Below, piece after piece: positions 56,559 to 64,000 of a stretch of DNA of 64,000 nt. The stretch comes from Phenylobacterium sp. SCN 70-31. GTDB taxonomy: Bacteria; Pseudomonadota; Alphaproteobacteria; Caulobacterales; Caulobacteraceae. The stretch is from assembly GCF_001724605.1 (NCBI RefSeq), contig NZ_MEEX01000007.1:176560-240559 (forward strand), in the 5' to 3' direction. Under the pieces are notes generated by a model. It had not been told where the DNA came from. It saw only the letters and a list, made by a program, of their open reading frames with translations, and made no database searches. Made by a program: the position numbers and the translations under genes. The stretch's first letter is position 1. Each line of letters starts with the position of its first letter.

Positions 56559-57887
56559 CTATTCGGCTGCGAGCGCCTTGGCGTGAACCTCTTCTCCGAA
56601 CACGCGAGCGAAGATCACGTCCACGTTCTTGAAATGGTAGCCCAGATCGAAGAGCTCGCCGAGTTCGGCGTCCGAGAGCGTGATCTCGGGATCGGCCTTG
56701 AGGAAGTCGAGGAAATTGCCCTCGCCGCGCCATACCTTCATGGCGTTGCGCTGGACCGCCGCGTAGCTGGCCTCGCGCGAGAGACCCTTCTGGGTCAGGC
56801 CGAGAAGCACGCGCTGCGAGTGGACGAGGCCGCCCAGGCGGTCGAGATTCTTCGCCATGTTCTCGGGGTAGACCACCAGGCGCTCGACCACGCCGGCCAG
56901 CCGGCGAAGCGCGAAGTCGAGGTGGACGCAGGCGTCGGGGCAGATGCCGCGCTCGACCGAGGAGTGGCTGATGTCGCGCTCGTGCCAGAGGGCGACGTTC
57001 TCCATCGCGGGCGTCACCGCCGAGCGGACCAGACGGGCCAGCCCCGTCAGGTTTTCGGTCAGGATCGGGTTGCGCTTGTGGGGCATGGCCGAGCTGCCCT
57101 TCTGGCCGACGTCGAACGGCTCCTCGGCCTCCAGCACCTCGGTGCGCTGCAGATGACGGATCTCGACCGCGAGACGTTCGATCGAGCTGGCCACCACCGC
57201 CAAGGCGGCGAAATAGGCGGCGTGGCGGTCGCGCGGAATCACCTGGGTCGAGACCGGCTCGACGGCGAGCCCCATCTTTTCGGCCACATAGGCTTCCACC
57301 TCGGGCGCCACATTGGCGAACGTGCCGACCGCGCCCGAGACGGCGCAGGTGGCGATCTCGAACTTCGCCATCGCCAGCCGCTCCTTGGCGCGCTGGAACT
57401 CGGCGTAGTGGCCGGCGAGCTTGAGGCCGAAGGTGGTGGGCTCGGCGTGGATGGCGTGGCTGCGGCCCACCGTCGGCGTCAGCCGGTGCTCGTAGGCCCG
57501 GCGCTTCAGGGCGGCCAGCACGAGGTCGACATCCTCGATCAGAAGGTCGGTCGCGCGCACGAGCTGGACGGCGAGGGTGGTGTCGTTCACGTCCGACGAC
57601 GTCATCCCCTGGTGCAGGAAGCGGGCTTCCGGGCCGACAATTTCCGTGACGTGGGTGAGGAAGGCGATGACGTCGTGCTTCACCTCGCGCTCGATCTCGT
57701 CGATGCGGTCGGCGTTCCAGATCGCGTCGCGGCCCTTCTCCCAGATGACGCGCGCGGCCTCCTTCGGGATGACGCCCAGGTCCGCCATGGCGTCGGCGGC
57801 GTGGGCCTCGATCTCGAACATGATCTTGAAACGCGTCTGGGGCGACCAGACGTCGGCGGCGTCCTTGCGGGTGTAGCGGGGGATCAT
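56559..57887 (-). CDS. purB: Adenylosuccinate lyase
   Basis: 442 aa from ATG at 57887; upstream extension is short and unsupported. 'MTSSDVNDTTLAVQL', 'VGRSHAIHAEPTTFGLKLAG', and the fumarase-superfamily signature 'GSSAMPHKRNPILTENL'. Catalyses two steps, SAICAR to AICAR and adenylosuccinate to AMP. Stands apart from the other pur genes. Confidence 0.97.
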   Translation of the reverse strand: MIPRYTRKDAADVWSPQTRFKIMFEIEAHAADAMADLGVIPKEAARVIWEKGRDAIWNADRIDEIEREVKHDVIAFLTHVTEIVGPEARFLHQGMTSSDVNDTTLAVQLVRATDLLIEDVDLVLAALKRRAYEHRLTPTVGRSHAIHAEPTTFGLKLAGHYAEFQRAKERLAMAKFEIATCAVSGAVGTFANVAPEVEAYVAEKMGLAVEPVSTQVIPRDRHAAYFAALAVVASSIERLAVEIRHLQRTEVLEAEEPFDVGQKGSSAMPHKRNPILTENLTGLARLVRSAVTPAMENVALWHERDISHSSVERGICPDACVHLDFALRRLAGVVERLVVYPENMAKNLDRLGGLVHSQRVLLGLTQKGLSREASYAAVQRNAMKVWRGEGNFLDFLKADPEITLSDAELGELFDLGYHFKNVDVIFARVFGEEVHAKALAAE

Positions 57888-57942
57888 GGCGCGGGGTATC
57901 CGGCTCGCGGGAGCCGGAGTCAACGCCGCCCAGGTGGTTCCG

Positions 57943-58572
57943 TCAGGCCGTGGCCGTGCGATGACGGCGCAGGGCCGACCCGGCCATGCCGAAACCGCCG
58001 ATCAGCAGCGCCCAGGTCGCGGGTTCGGGCACGGCGGTCACAGTCGGCGCATCCTGCGCCGCAGCGTCGCGCTGGGCGACGCCTGGGTCGTCGGACCCGG
58101 ACACGAACGTCTGGCCGAAGGGTTCGTCTTCGGTCCGTGCCGAGCTGAAGCCGCCGAAACCGCCTCCGGCCGCCGGGGGTGGGATGAGCGCCAGCACGAG
58201 GACCAGATCGCCATCCTCGGGATTCCAGACGAAGGTCTGGCCCGTGAACGACAGCACGTCGCCTCCGATGCCGCCCATAAGGAACTGGCCCCAGGTCCCG
58301 AGCTCCTCTCCGTTCAGCGCGAACGACAGGCGGAACATCTTGGAATCGAGCGCGCCCAGAACGCTGCGGTCCAGGAGGAGCTGGCCGATTGTCACGGGTC
58401 CGCCGAAGTCGGAGGCCGAAAAGGTCCGCGTGACGACGCCCTTGTCGTCGAAGCAGGTCGCCTTGCTGCAGTTCTTGTCCCAGCCTGCGCCGAGAATGGT
58501 CGCTGCCTGAGCGGGAAGGCCGCCTAGAACCAGAACTACGCCAGCCGCAGCTGCCGTCAGATATCCACGCAT
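57943..58572 (-). CDS. PEP-CTERM secreted protein (paralogue 1)
   Basis: 209 aa from ATG at 58572. Signal peptide 'MRGYLTAAAAGVVLVLGGL' + 'PAQA'. Mature region with a Cys pair ('NCSKATC'), 'LGALDSKMFRLSFALNG', 'GGDVLSFTGQTFVWNPEDG' and Gly-rich 'AAGGGFGGFSS'; C-terminal 'VPEPATWALLIGGFGMAGSAL' then R-R-x-R. The mature part aligns with the neighbouring gene 58675-59322, so the two are tandem paralogues. Function unknown. Confidence 0.85.
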   Translation of the reverse strand: MRGYLTAAAAGVVLVLGGLPAQAATILGAGWDKNCSKATCFDDKGVVTRTFSASDFGGPVTIGQLLLDRSVLGALDSKMFRLSFALNGEELGTWGQFLMGGIGGDVLSFTGQTFVWNPEDGDLVLVLALIPPPAAGGGFGGFSSARTEDEPFGQTFVSGSDDPGVAQRDAAAQDAPTVTAVPEPATWALLIGGFGMAGSALRRHRTATA

Positions 58573-58674
58573 GTTCGATTCCCGTGCCGAATCGAGTTGA
58601 GCTTGTACAACGGACAGTAGAGCCGCAATCGTCCGCGCCTGCAAAGCGATTCGAGTTCGCGTAACGAGGTTATT

Positions 58675-59322
58675 TCAGGCGGGGTGCTGGCCGCGGCGTC
58701 TGGTTCTGAGCATAGCGCCAGCGCCGCCGAAGCCGAGAATCATGGCGGCCCAGGCGTCCGGTTCGGGCACGGCCGCCGCCAGCAGGCCGCCTCCGGGAAG
58801 CGATGGCGAGGCGGCGGGGAAGTTCGCCACGGAATCGGGGAGCGGACTGAAGGCGGGCGGCGTCAGCGCCGCCGGGCCTCCGCCGAACCCTGCAAAGCCT
58901 CCGAATCCGCCGCCGGCCGCCCCCGCCTGTGGGAGGAGAAGCTCGATCCTGACGGTCAGTTCGCCGAACGCAGCGTCCCAGTCGAACGCCTGCCCGCGCA
59001 GGGTGACGACGTCGCCGCCCAGGACACCGACCACGAACTTGCCCCAGTCGATCACCGTTCCGTCGGCCAGTTCGAAACTGATCCGCACGGCTTGGTGTTG
59101 CATGTCGCCGACGAGGCTGCGGTCGAACGCGAGGGCCGAGATACCCTTCAGCCCGCCGGCTCCGGCCGAGAAGGTCTGACTGAAGCTGCGTCGGGTCTCG
59201 GACAGGCATCCGCCCGAACCGCACAGGCTGTCGGGTCCCACCGACAGGAACGTCGCCGCCTCTGCGGAGGATGCGGCCACGGTCATGACCGTGGCGAGCG
59301 CCAGCGCTCGGAATTTCTGCAT
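58675..59322 (-). CDS. PEP-CTERM secreted protein (paralogue 2)
   Basis: 215 aa from ATG at 59322. Signal peptide 'MQKFRALALATVMTVAASSA', Cys pair ('LCGSGGC'), 'DMQHQAVRISFELADG', 'GGDVVTLRGQAFDWDAAFG', Gly-rich 'AAGGGFGGFAGFGGG', and sorting tail 'VPEPDAWAAMILGFGGAGAML' + R-x-R-R-R. Same layout as its downstream neighbour, 102 bases away. Confidence 0.85.
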   Translation of the reverse strand: MQKFRALALATVMTVAASSAEAATFLSVGPDSLCGSGGCLSETRRSFSQTFSAGAGGLKGISALAFDRSLVGDMQHQAVRISFELADGTVIDWGKFVVGVLGGDVVTLRGQAFDWDAAFGELTVRIELLLPQAGAAGGGFGGFAGFGGGPAALTPPAFSPLPDSVANFPAASPSLPGGGLLAAAVPEPDAWAAMILGFGGAGAMLRTRRRGQHPA

Positions 59323-59423
59323 GTAGGCCCCACCGTGTCTTGAGGTTCCGGACATGCTGTCAACTTCGCAGACGCAGCAAAGTTTCCGCCGCGGTGCGAC
59401 GACGGTGAAGTTTTTTCGCTCCG

Positions 59424-60905
59424 TCAGGCCTCGCCCCGGGCGCGGGCCATGTCGCGGGGCAGGGTGATCGCCGCCAACAGGTAGTGGACGCCCGCCCAGG
59501 CGTAGATCAGCAGGTTCGAGACGATGCCCATGCGGGTGCCTTCGGCCATGGCGGCCGGGCAGGCGGCGACGAGTTCCGGCGACGCGCCTGTCGGCGCGAC
59601 ACCCCCCTTGCAGACCTCCAGGAAGTCGCCGGCCATGCCCTTGGCGGTGAAGGCGGCCCGGGCGAACTGGTCGATGCACCAGCCGCAGAAGGGCGGGCCG
59701 AAACCCAGGGCGATCAGGTTCAGGACGAAGAACAGCACCGCGACCGCCGTGGCGCGCATCCGCGCGTCCATGACGTTCTGCACCACGCCGAACGTCGGGC
59801 CGAGATAGGTGTAGTGCAGGATGCCGGGGATCAGCAGGATCGCCCATGCGAGCTGGTAGCTGTCGCGCGTGAAGGCCAGGATGTAGATCGGCGTCGCCAG
59901 GATGAGCCCGATGGCCGGCACCAGGGCGTACCAGCGGGCGCTGCGCTTAGAGGCGATGTCGGTGAGGAAGCCGCCCAGCAGCGTCCCGGCGCCGTTCGAG
60001 ATCCCGGAGATCAGGCCGACCGCCATGCCCACCACGGCCAGGCCCAGGCCGAACTCGCGGATGAAGTAGGCGGGGACGTAATGGCCCGTGCCGTAGCCGG
60101 CGAAGCTGGCGACGGTGATGCCCGCGGCCATGTGGAACATGCCCCAGCTTCCGAAGAGGCGTTTCGAGACGGCCAGGATCGACGGAGGGGGTTCGGCGGC
60201 GGCTTCAGCGGGCGCGACCGCGATCGACGCCTCCGGAGCTACGGGCAGACCTGCGGCCTGGGCCGTCGCCCGCTCGTCGGCGAGCGCCTTTCGGTCGGCC
60301 CACCCGCGTGGCGGCTCCTTGACGATCAGCTTGATCGCGATCGCCACCATGACGCCCGGGAAGCCGACCATCATGAAGGCCGCCTGCCAGGACAGGTTCT
60401 CGGCGATCCATCCGCCCGCCATGGCGCCGAACATGGTGCCCAGGGGGATGCCGAACGCATAGACGGAAAGCGCGGAAGCCCGCTTCTTCGGCTCGAAGTA
60501 GTCGCTGATCAGGCTGTGCGCCGGCGGGGACAGCCCGGCTTCGCCGACGCCGACCCCGACGCGGTACAGCAGGAGCTGCAGGTAGCTGGTCGCGGTGCCG
60601 CAGAGCACGGTGAACGCCGACCAGATCACGATGGCGATCGAGATGATGTTGACGCGGTTGATCCGCTCCGCGAGCCGCGCGATCGGAATGCCGAGGGTCG
60701 TGTACAGCAGCGCGAAGGACAGGCCGCCCAGCCAGCCGAGTTGCTGGTCGGTCAGTTCGAGATCGACCTTTATGGCCTGGCCGATGGTCGAGATGATCGT
60801 GCGGTCGATGAAATTGAAGGTGTAGGCCAGAACCAGAAGCCACAGAACCGTGTTCCTGTAGCCTGTCGTGAAGCTCGGCTGCGCCGGCTGAGCATTGGTG
60901 GTCAT
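59424..60905 (-). CDS. MFS transporter, spinster-like
   Basis: 493 aa, about 12 membrane helices. 'TVLWLLVLAYTFNFIDRTIIST' and 'GVGVGEAGLSPPAHSLISDYFEP' are shared with the transporter at 49420-50856, so they are paralogues. A long cytoplasmic loop (residues ~200-235, Ala/Pro/Glu-rich) follows helix 6. Lies downstream of the two AMP ligase genes, 110 bases from the second. Confidence 0.92.
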   Translation of the reverse strand: MTTNAQPAQPSFTTGYRNTVLWLLVLAYTFNFIDRTIISTIGQAIKVDLELTDQQLGWLGGLSFALLYTTLGIPIARLAERINRVNIISIAIVIWSAFTVLCGTATSYLQLLLYRVGVGVGEAGLSPPAHSLISDYFEPKKRASALSVYAFGIPLGTMFGAMAGGWIAENLSWQAAFMMVGFPGVMVAIAIKLIVKEPPRGWADRKALADERATAQAAGLPVAPEASIAVAPAEAAAEPPPSILAVSKRLFGSWGMFHMAAGITVASFAGYGTGHYVPAYFIREFGLGLAVVGMAVGLISGISNGAGTLLGGFLTDIASKRSARWYALVPAIGLILATPIYILAFTRDSYQLAWAILLIPGILHYTYLGPTFGVVQNVMDARMRATAVAVLFFVLNLIALGFGPPFCGWCIDQFARAAFTAKGMAGDFLEVCKGGVAPTGASPELVAACPAAMAEGTRMGIVSNLLIYAWAGVHYLLAAITLPRDMARARGEA

Positions 60906-61015
60906 GTGCCGATCTTCCCCCGGCCCGGCCTACGCCGGATCGCTCCGTCGCCGCGGACGTTAGGCCGAACCCGGCGCGCCGAACAGAGGGACCTTGGGGC
61001 AGGCTCTCGAAGGGG

Positions 61016-62434
61016 TCAGCCGCCACGCAGCGCGGCCAGGAGGCGCTCCCGCAGGACGTCGCGTTCGATCTTGCCCATGGCGTTGCGCGGGATCGCGTCG
61101 ATCCAGGCCAGATGGATCTCGGGCAGGTCCGGCCACGCCGCGAGATGCTGGGCGAGCCGGCCGCGGTCGAAGCCCGGTTCGGACACCGTCGCCAGCCAGC
61201 AGCGAGTAATTCCCTCGGCGTCCTCGGCGGCGAAGGCGGCGCAATCCACCACGCCGGCGCATGCGAAGGCGGCCTGTTCCAGTTCCTGGGGCATGAACTT
61301 GAAGCCGCCCAGGTCGAGGCGCTCGTCCATCCGACCTTCCAGGATCAGCCGCCCGTCGGGCAGGCGGCGGCCAACGTCGCGCGTATGGAACCAGCCATCG
61401 CGGAATCGCTCGGCGGACGCCTCGGGGTCGCCCAGGTAGCCCTGGCTCATTCGCTCGCCCGTGATCCGGAACTCGCCGGGTTCACCGTCCCGCACGGGTC
61501 GGCCATCTTCGCCCACGATCTCCAGGATCGATCCGGACGGGGTTCGCCCGACGATGCCGGGATGCTCTTCGAGATCGGCGGCATGCCCCACGGCCAGCAG
61601 GCTGGCCTCGGTCGAGCCATAGACGATGCGGACATCCGGCGTCAGGCGCAGCCGGGCTTCGCGCGCCGACGCGGCCGGCAGGAGCGATCCCGCCGCACAG
61701 ACCCGCCAGTCGGGCCGGGGCTGGAAACCGGCGGGGAGGATGGAGAGCAACTCCCGGAGCTGGCGCGGGGTCATCCCTATGATACCGGGTTCGAGCTGCT
61801 CCATGAGGAGCGGGATGTCGCCGATACGGAATCCCCAGGCGACGGCTGCGCCGACGCTCCAGGCGCCGACGGTCATGCTGAAGCCGAGCATGGATTCGAC
61901 ACCTGTGACCGGCGCCCACGTCCCCGCCTTCCCGGCGGCGTAGCTGCGGAGATTGGCGTAGTTGCCGACCTCGATGCGACGCCAGGAGAGACCCACGCGG
62001 CGGGGCGTGCGGGTCGTGCCGGACGACGGAATCACCTGTCCCAGGTCTTCAGGGTCGAGTTCGAGTTGGGGCAGGCGCCGAGGTTCGGCGGCCAGGATCG
62101 CCGCCGCCTCGTCGGGGAATAGGCGCAGGACGGGCGGCCCTGCATCCAGATCGTCCAGGTCGGTGAGCCGGAGGTCTGCGCCGTAGTCCCGACCGGGCGC
62201 GCCGCAAACGCCCAGGCGGGCGAGCGCGGCGATCGCGACGAGCTGGAGGTAGGGTTGCGCGATCGCCACCGCCACGACGCCGGCGCCGGGTCCGATCCCG
62301 CGGTCGGCCAGCGCGCGCGCGACGCGATCGATGTCGGCGTCGAAGGTCGTGTAGCTGTATCGTCCCCATGGGGTGATGACGGCCGGCGCCCGGGGCGTCC
62401 ACGAGGCGTTGTCGCGAATGAAGCCGTCGAACAT
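61016..62434 (-). CDS. AMP-dependent acyl-CoA synthetase/ligase (paralogue B)
   Basis: 472 aa from ATG at 62434, sharing one base with the stop of paralogue A (TGATG). ANL-superfamily: phosphate loop 'PSSGTTRTPRRVG' (Gly and Lys of the usual SGTTGxPK replaced), 'YGSTEASLL', 'DVGRRLPDGRLILEGRMDERLDLGG', and the C-terminal catalytic Lys in 'PRNAMGKIERD'. Activates a carboxylic acid as an adenylate for transfer to CoA or a carrier; substrate unknown. The altered loop could lower ATP affinity. Confidence 0.88.
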   Translation of the reverse strand: MFDGFIRDNASWTPRAPAVITPWGRYSYTTFDADIDRVARALADRGIGPGAGVVAVAIAQPYLQLVAIAALARLGVCGAPGRDYGADLRLTDLDDLDAGPPVLRLFPDEAAAILAAEPRRLPQLELDPEDLGQVIPSSGTTRTPRRVGLSWRRIEVGNYANLRSYAAGKAGTWAPVTGVESMLGFSMTVGAWSVGAAVAWGFRIGDIPLLMEQLEPGIIGMTPRQLRELLSILPAGFQPRPDWRVCAAGSLLPAASAREARLRLTPDVRIVYGSTEASLLAVGHAADLEEHPGIVGRTPSGSILEIVGEDGRPVRDGEPGEFRITGERMSQGYLGDPEASAERFRDGWFHTRDVGRRLPDGRLILEGRMDERLDLGGFKFMPQELEQAAFACAGVVDCAAFAAEDAEGITRCWLATVSEPGFDRGRLAQHLAAWPDLPEIHLAWIDAIPRNAMGKIERDVLRERLLAALRGG

Positions 62435-63867
62435 CAGCGCGCTTTCCCCGCCGGAAGCGCGCACGTGGCTGCAAGAACCGCGTCGCGCAGGACGTTGCGC
62501 TCGACCTTTCCCATCGCGTTGCGGGGGATCTGCTGAATCCAGGCGTAGCGCGGCGCGGGCAGACCGCCCTGGCGCGCGAGGTGGCGACTGAGAGCCTCGC
62601 CGTCGAAATCCGGTGCGGCGGTGACGGCCAGCCAGCAGGTGTCGAGACCGGTGTCGTCGGGGACGGCGAAGGCGGCGCAGTCCTGCACGCCGGGACAGGA
62701 CAGGGCCGCGGCCTCCAGTACGGCGGGCATGATCTTCAGGCCGCCCAGGTTCATGCGGTCGTCGCGCCGGCCCTCCAGGACGAGGCGGCCGTCGGGCAGG
62801 CGGTGGCCGATGTCCCCGGTGAGGTACCAGCCGTCCTGAAACCGCTCGGCGGTCGCCTGGGGATCCCCGAGATAGCCCTGGATCACCCGCGGGCCGCGGA
62901 TGCGCACCTCGCCCGACTCGCCTTCGGGCACGGGACGCCCCTCCTCGTCGACGATAGCCGCAATGGCGCCGGAGGGCGTGATCCCCACCTGGCCCGGCGC
63001 ATCGTCCAGACCGGAGGCGAGCCCAAGGCCTCCGTTTCCCCCTTCGGTGGAGCCATAGAGGGTCCGGATGTCGGGCGTGATGCGGGCGCGGGCTTCCTGC
63101 GCGGTCTCGGGCGGGAGGAGCGAGCCCCCCACCATCAGGCGCCAGCCGGGCAGGGGGCGAAAGCCGGGCGGCAGGGCGTCCAGCACCCGGCGGAGCTGGA
63201 TCGGGGTCATGGCGACGATCCCGGACCCCAGGCGCTCGAGCCAGTGGGGCAGGTCGTCGGCCTCGAACGAGGCGGTCACCGCTGCGCCGACGGCCCAGCC
63301 GCACATCGCCATCGTCAGCCCCATCATGGCGTCGACGCCGACCAGCGGGACCCAGGCGCCGAGACGGCCGCCGCCGTACGAGCGGAGGCTGAGGTGGTTG
63401 CCGTGCTCGATCCGTCGCCAGGTGTAGCCGACGCGGCGCGGCCGTCCCGTCGTGCCCGACGACAGCATCACCCGCCCCAGCGCGAGCGGGTCGAGGCTTC
63501 GAGGCGGCATGGGGCGCGGGTCGCGGGCGTACATGGCGCGCAGCCAGGCCTCGTCGATCCGGCATGCGGGTAGATCGGCCGGCGGCGTGGCGGCGTCGCT
63601 CAGCCGCAAGTCGGCGCCCCAGTCCCCGGCCGGTGACGAGGCGACTCCCAGTCGGGCGAGCGCTGCGGTCGCCACCAGTTGAATGTAGGGGGCGCTGAGG
63701 GCGACCGAGACCACCTGACCCGGGAGAATCCCGAGTTCGTCCAGGACCCCGGCGCACCGGTTCACATCGGCGTCCACCTGAGCGTAGGCGAACGCCCCGC
63801 CGGGCGTGACGATGGCCGGGGCGCGGGGCGTCCAGCCGGCGTGGTCGCGGATCGGGCCGTCGAACAT
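62434..63867 (-). CDS. AMP-dependent acyl-CoA synthetase/ligase (paralogue A)
   Basis: 477 aa. Same layout as paralogue B with 'LSSGTTGRPRRVG', 'YGSTEGGNGG', 'DIGHRLPDGRLVLEGRRDDRMNLGG' and 'PRNAMGKVERN'. The two genes align throughout and arose by tandem duplication. Short relative to typical acyl-CoA ligases (~550 aa). They form a unit with the downstream MFS transporter, possibly uptake plus activation of an aromatic or aliphatic acid. Confidence 0.88.
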   Translation of the reverse strand: MFDGPIRDHAGWTPRAPAIVTPGGAFAYAQVDADVNRCAGVLDELGILPGQVVSVALSAPYIQLVATAALARLGVASSPAGDWGADLRLSDAATPPADLPACRIDEAWLRAMYARDPRPMPPRSLDPLALGRVMLSSGTTGRPRRVGYTWRRIEHGNHLSLRSYGGGRLGAWVPLVGVDAMMGLTMAMCGWAVGAAVTASFEADDLPHWLERLGSGIVAMTPIQLRRVLDALPPGFRPLPGWRLMVGGSLLPPETAQEARARITPDIRTLYGSTEGGNGGLGLASGLDDAPGQVGITPSGAIAAIVDEEGRPVPEGESGEVRIRGPRVIQGYLGDPQATAERFQDGWYLTGDIGHRLPDGRLVLEGRRDDRMNLGGLKIMPAVLEAAALSCPGVQDCAAFAVPDDTGLDTCWLAVTAAPDFDGEALSRHLARQGGLPAPRYAWIQQIPRNAMGKVERNVLRDAVLAATCALPAGKAR

Positions 63868-63905
63868 GTGGCCAAGCTAGCCAATCGACGCCCACCGGGG
63901 AAAGG

Positions 63906-63930
63906 GGCGCCGGCCGCGAGGACCGGCGCC
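63906..63930 (-). terminator. Hairpin downstream of the partial gene
   Basis: 8-base arms GGCGCCGG / CCGGCGCC with a 9-base loop, 11 bases after the stop of the gene at the right edge. Followed on the minus strand by CCTTTCC, so at most a weak terminator. Confidence 0.45.
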
Positions 63931-63940
63931 GTGACGATCG

Positions 63941-64000
63941 TCAGCTCACGGTGTCTTCGCGGATGGTGCGCCGGGCCAGCCAGAAACAGGCGAAGGCGGC
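63941..64000 (-). CDS. Partial gene, probably a membrane transporter C-terminus
   Basis: The last 19 codons of a minus-strand frame that continues past the window edge end at a TGA at 63943-63941. They encode A-A-F-A-C-F-W-L-A-R-R-T-I-R-E-D-T-V-S, a hydrophobic helix end followed by a short basic/acidic tail as in the final helix of MFS proteins. The family cannot be proven from so little. Confidence 0.5.
   Translation of the reverse strand, partial: AAFACFWLARRTIREDTVS

Noticed and set aside
61016..63895. Single 959-codon frame covering both AMP ligase genes
   Set aside because: Only the part from 62434 downward is family-like; the upstream part is an out-of-frame shadow of the other ligase gene.

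Overview
The window is high-GC DNA (roughly 68 % by eye) from an alphaproteobacterium, most probably a member of the Caulobacteraceae (Phenylobacterium/Caulobacter-like). The main grounds are: a chemotaxis operon in the gene order known from Caulobacter crescentus (mcpA-cheX-cheYI-cheA-cheW-cheR-cheB-cheYII-cheD-cheU-cheYIII-cheE), an alphaproteobacterial type of LexA box (GAAC-N7-GAAC) in front of recA, an aa3 oxidase subunit IV-like protein, an ATP synthase inhibitor zeta (DUF1476) gene, a small PurL with separate PurS and PurQ, a short flagellin, and four secreted proteins with PEPxxWA-CTERM tails. No phylogenetic search was possible, so the genus is an inference.

Layout. 1-752 is the 3' end of an acyl-CoA dehydrogenase gene. 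1.65-11.3 kb is the complete che operon on the minus strand, with overlapping or very closely spaced genes. 11.6-17.4 kb is an accessory-looking block: a cupin-type XRE regulator, a PEP-CTERM protein whose gene is followed 4 nt later by a TIR-transmembrane-TPR gene, and, facing it, a TPR/TRAFs-binding-SLOG-class III cyclase fusion. Then come recA (with LexA box), alaS, another PEP-CTERM gene, a VOC protein with a second LexA-like box, icd, and a tightly coupled run trmJ - nitronate monooxygenase - DUF1254 - DUF1254 - serine hydrolase, then rpsD. 32-39 kb holds housekeeping and stress genes (MscS, thioesterase-grxD-bolA, serine hydrolase, CinA, oxidoreductase-globin, D-threonine aldolase-like). 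39-43 kb holds TetR-SDR and ahpF-ahpC. A low-GC TPR gene follows.

44-58 kb carries purine biosynthesis genes (purL; purC-purS-lipoprotein-purQ; purB). Interspersed are a flagellin, an SDR/aminoglycoside-phosphotransferase-like/MFS group, an aldehyde dehydrogenase, and an endonuclease/exonuclease/phosphatase gene interrupted by an in-frame amber codon. 58-64 kb has two tandem paralogous PEP-CTERM genes, an MFS transporter, two tandem AMP-dependent ligases and the 3' end of a probable transporter.

The strongest candidate for an undescribed system is 12484-17353: a TIR effector-type protein with a membrane helix and TPRs, translationally adjacent to a PEP-CTERM secreted protein, converging on a TPR-SLOG-cyclase protein whose cyclase keeps both metal-binding Asp residues but has lost two other canonical active-site residues. 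Other items worth attention are a second SOS-box promoter (VOC gene), a terminator hairpin inside the purC leader, a lipoprotein gene embedded in the pur operon, and a gene (YjbR-like) with no canonical start codon where the family begins. I saw no CRISPR array, insertion sequence, prophage, tRNA or rRNA.
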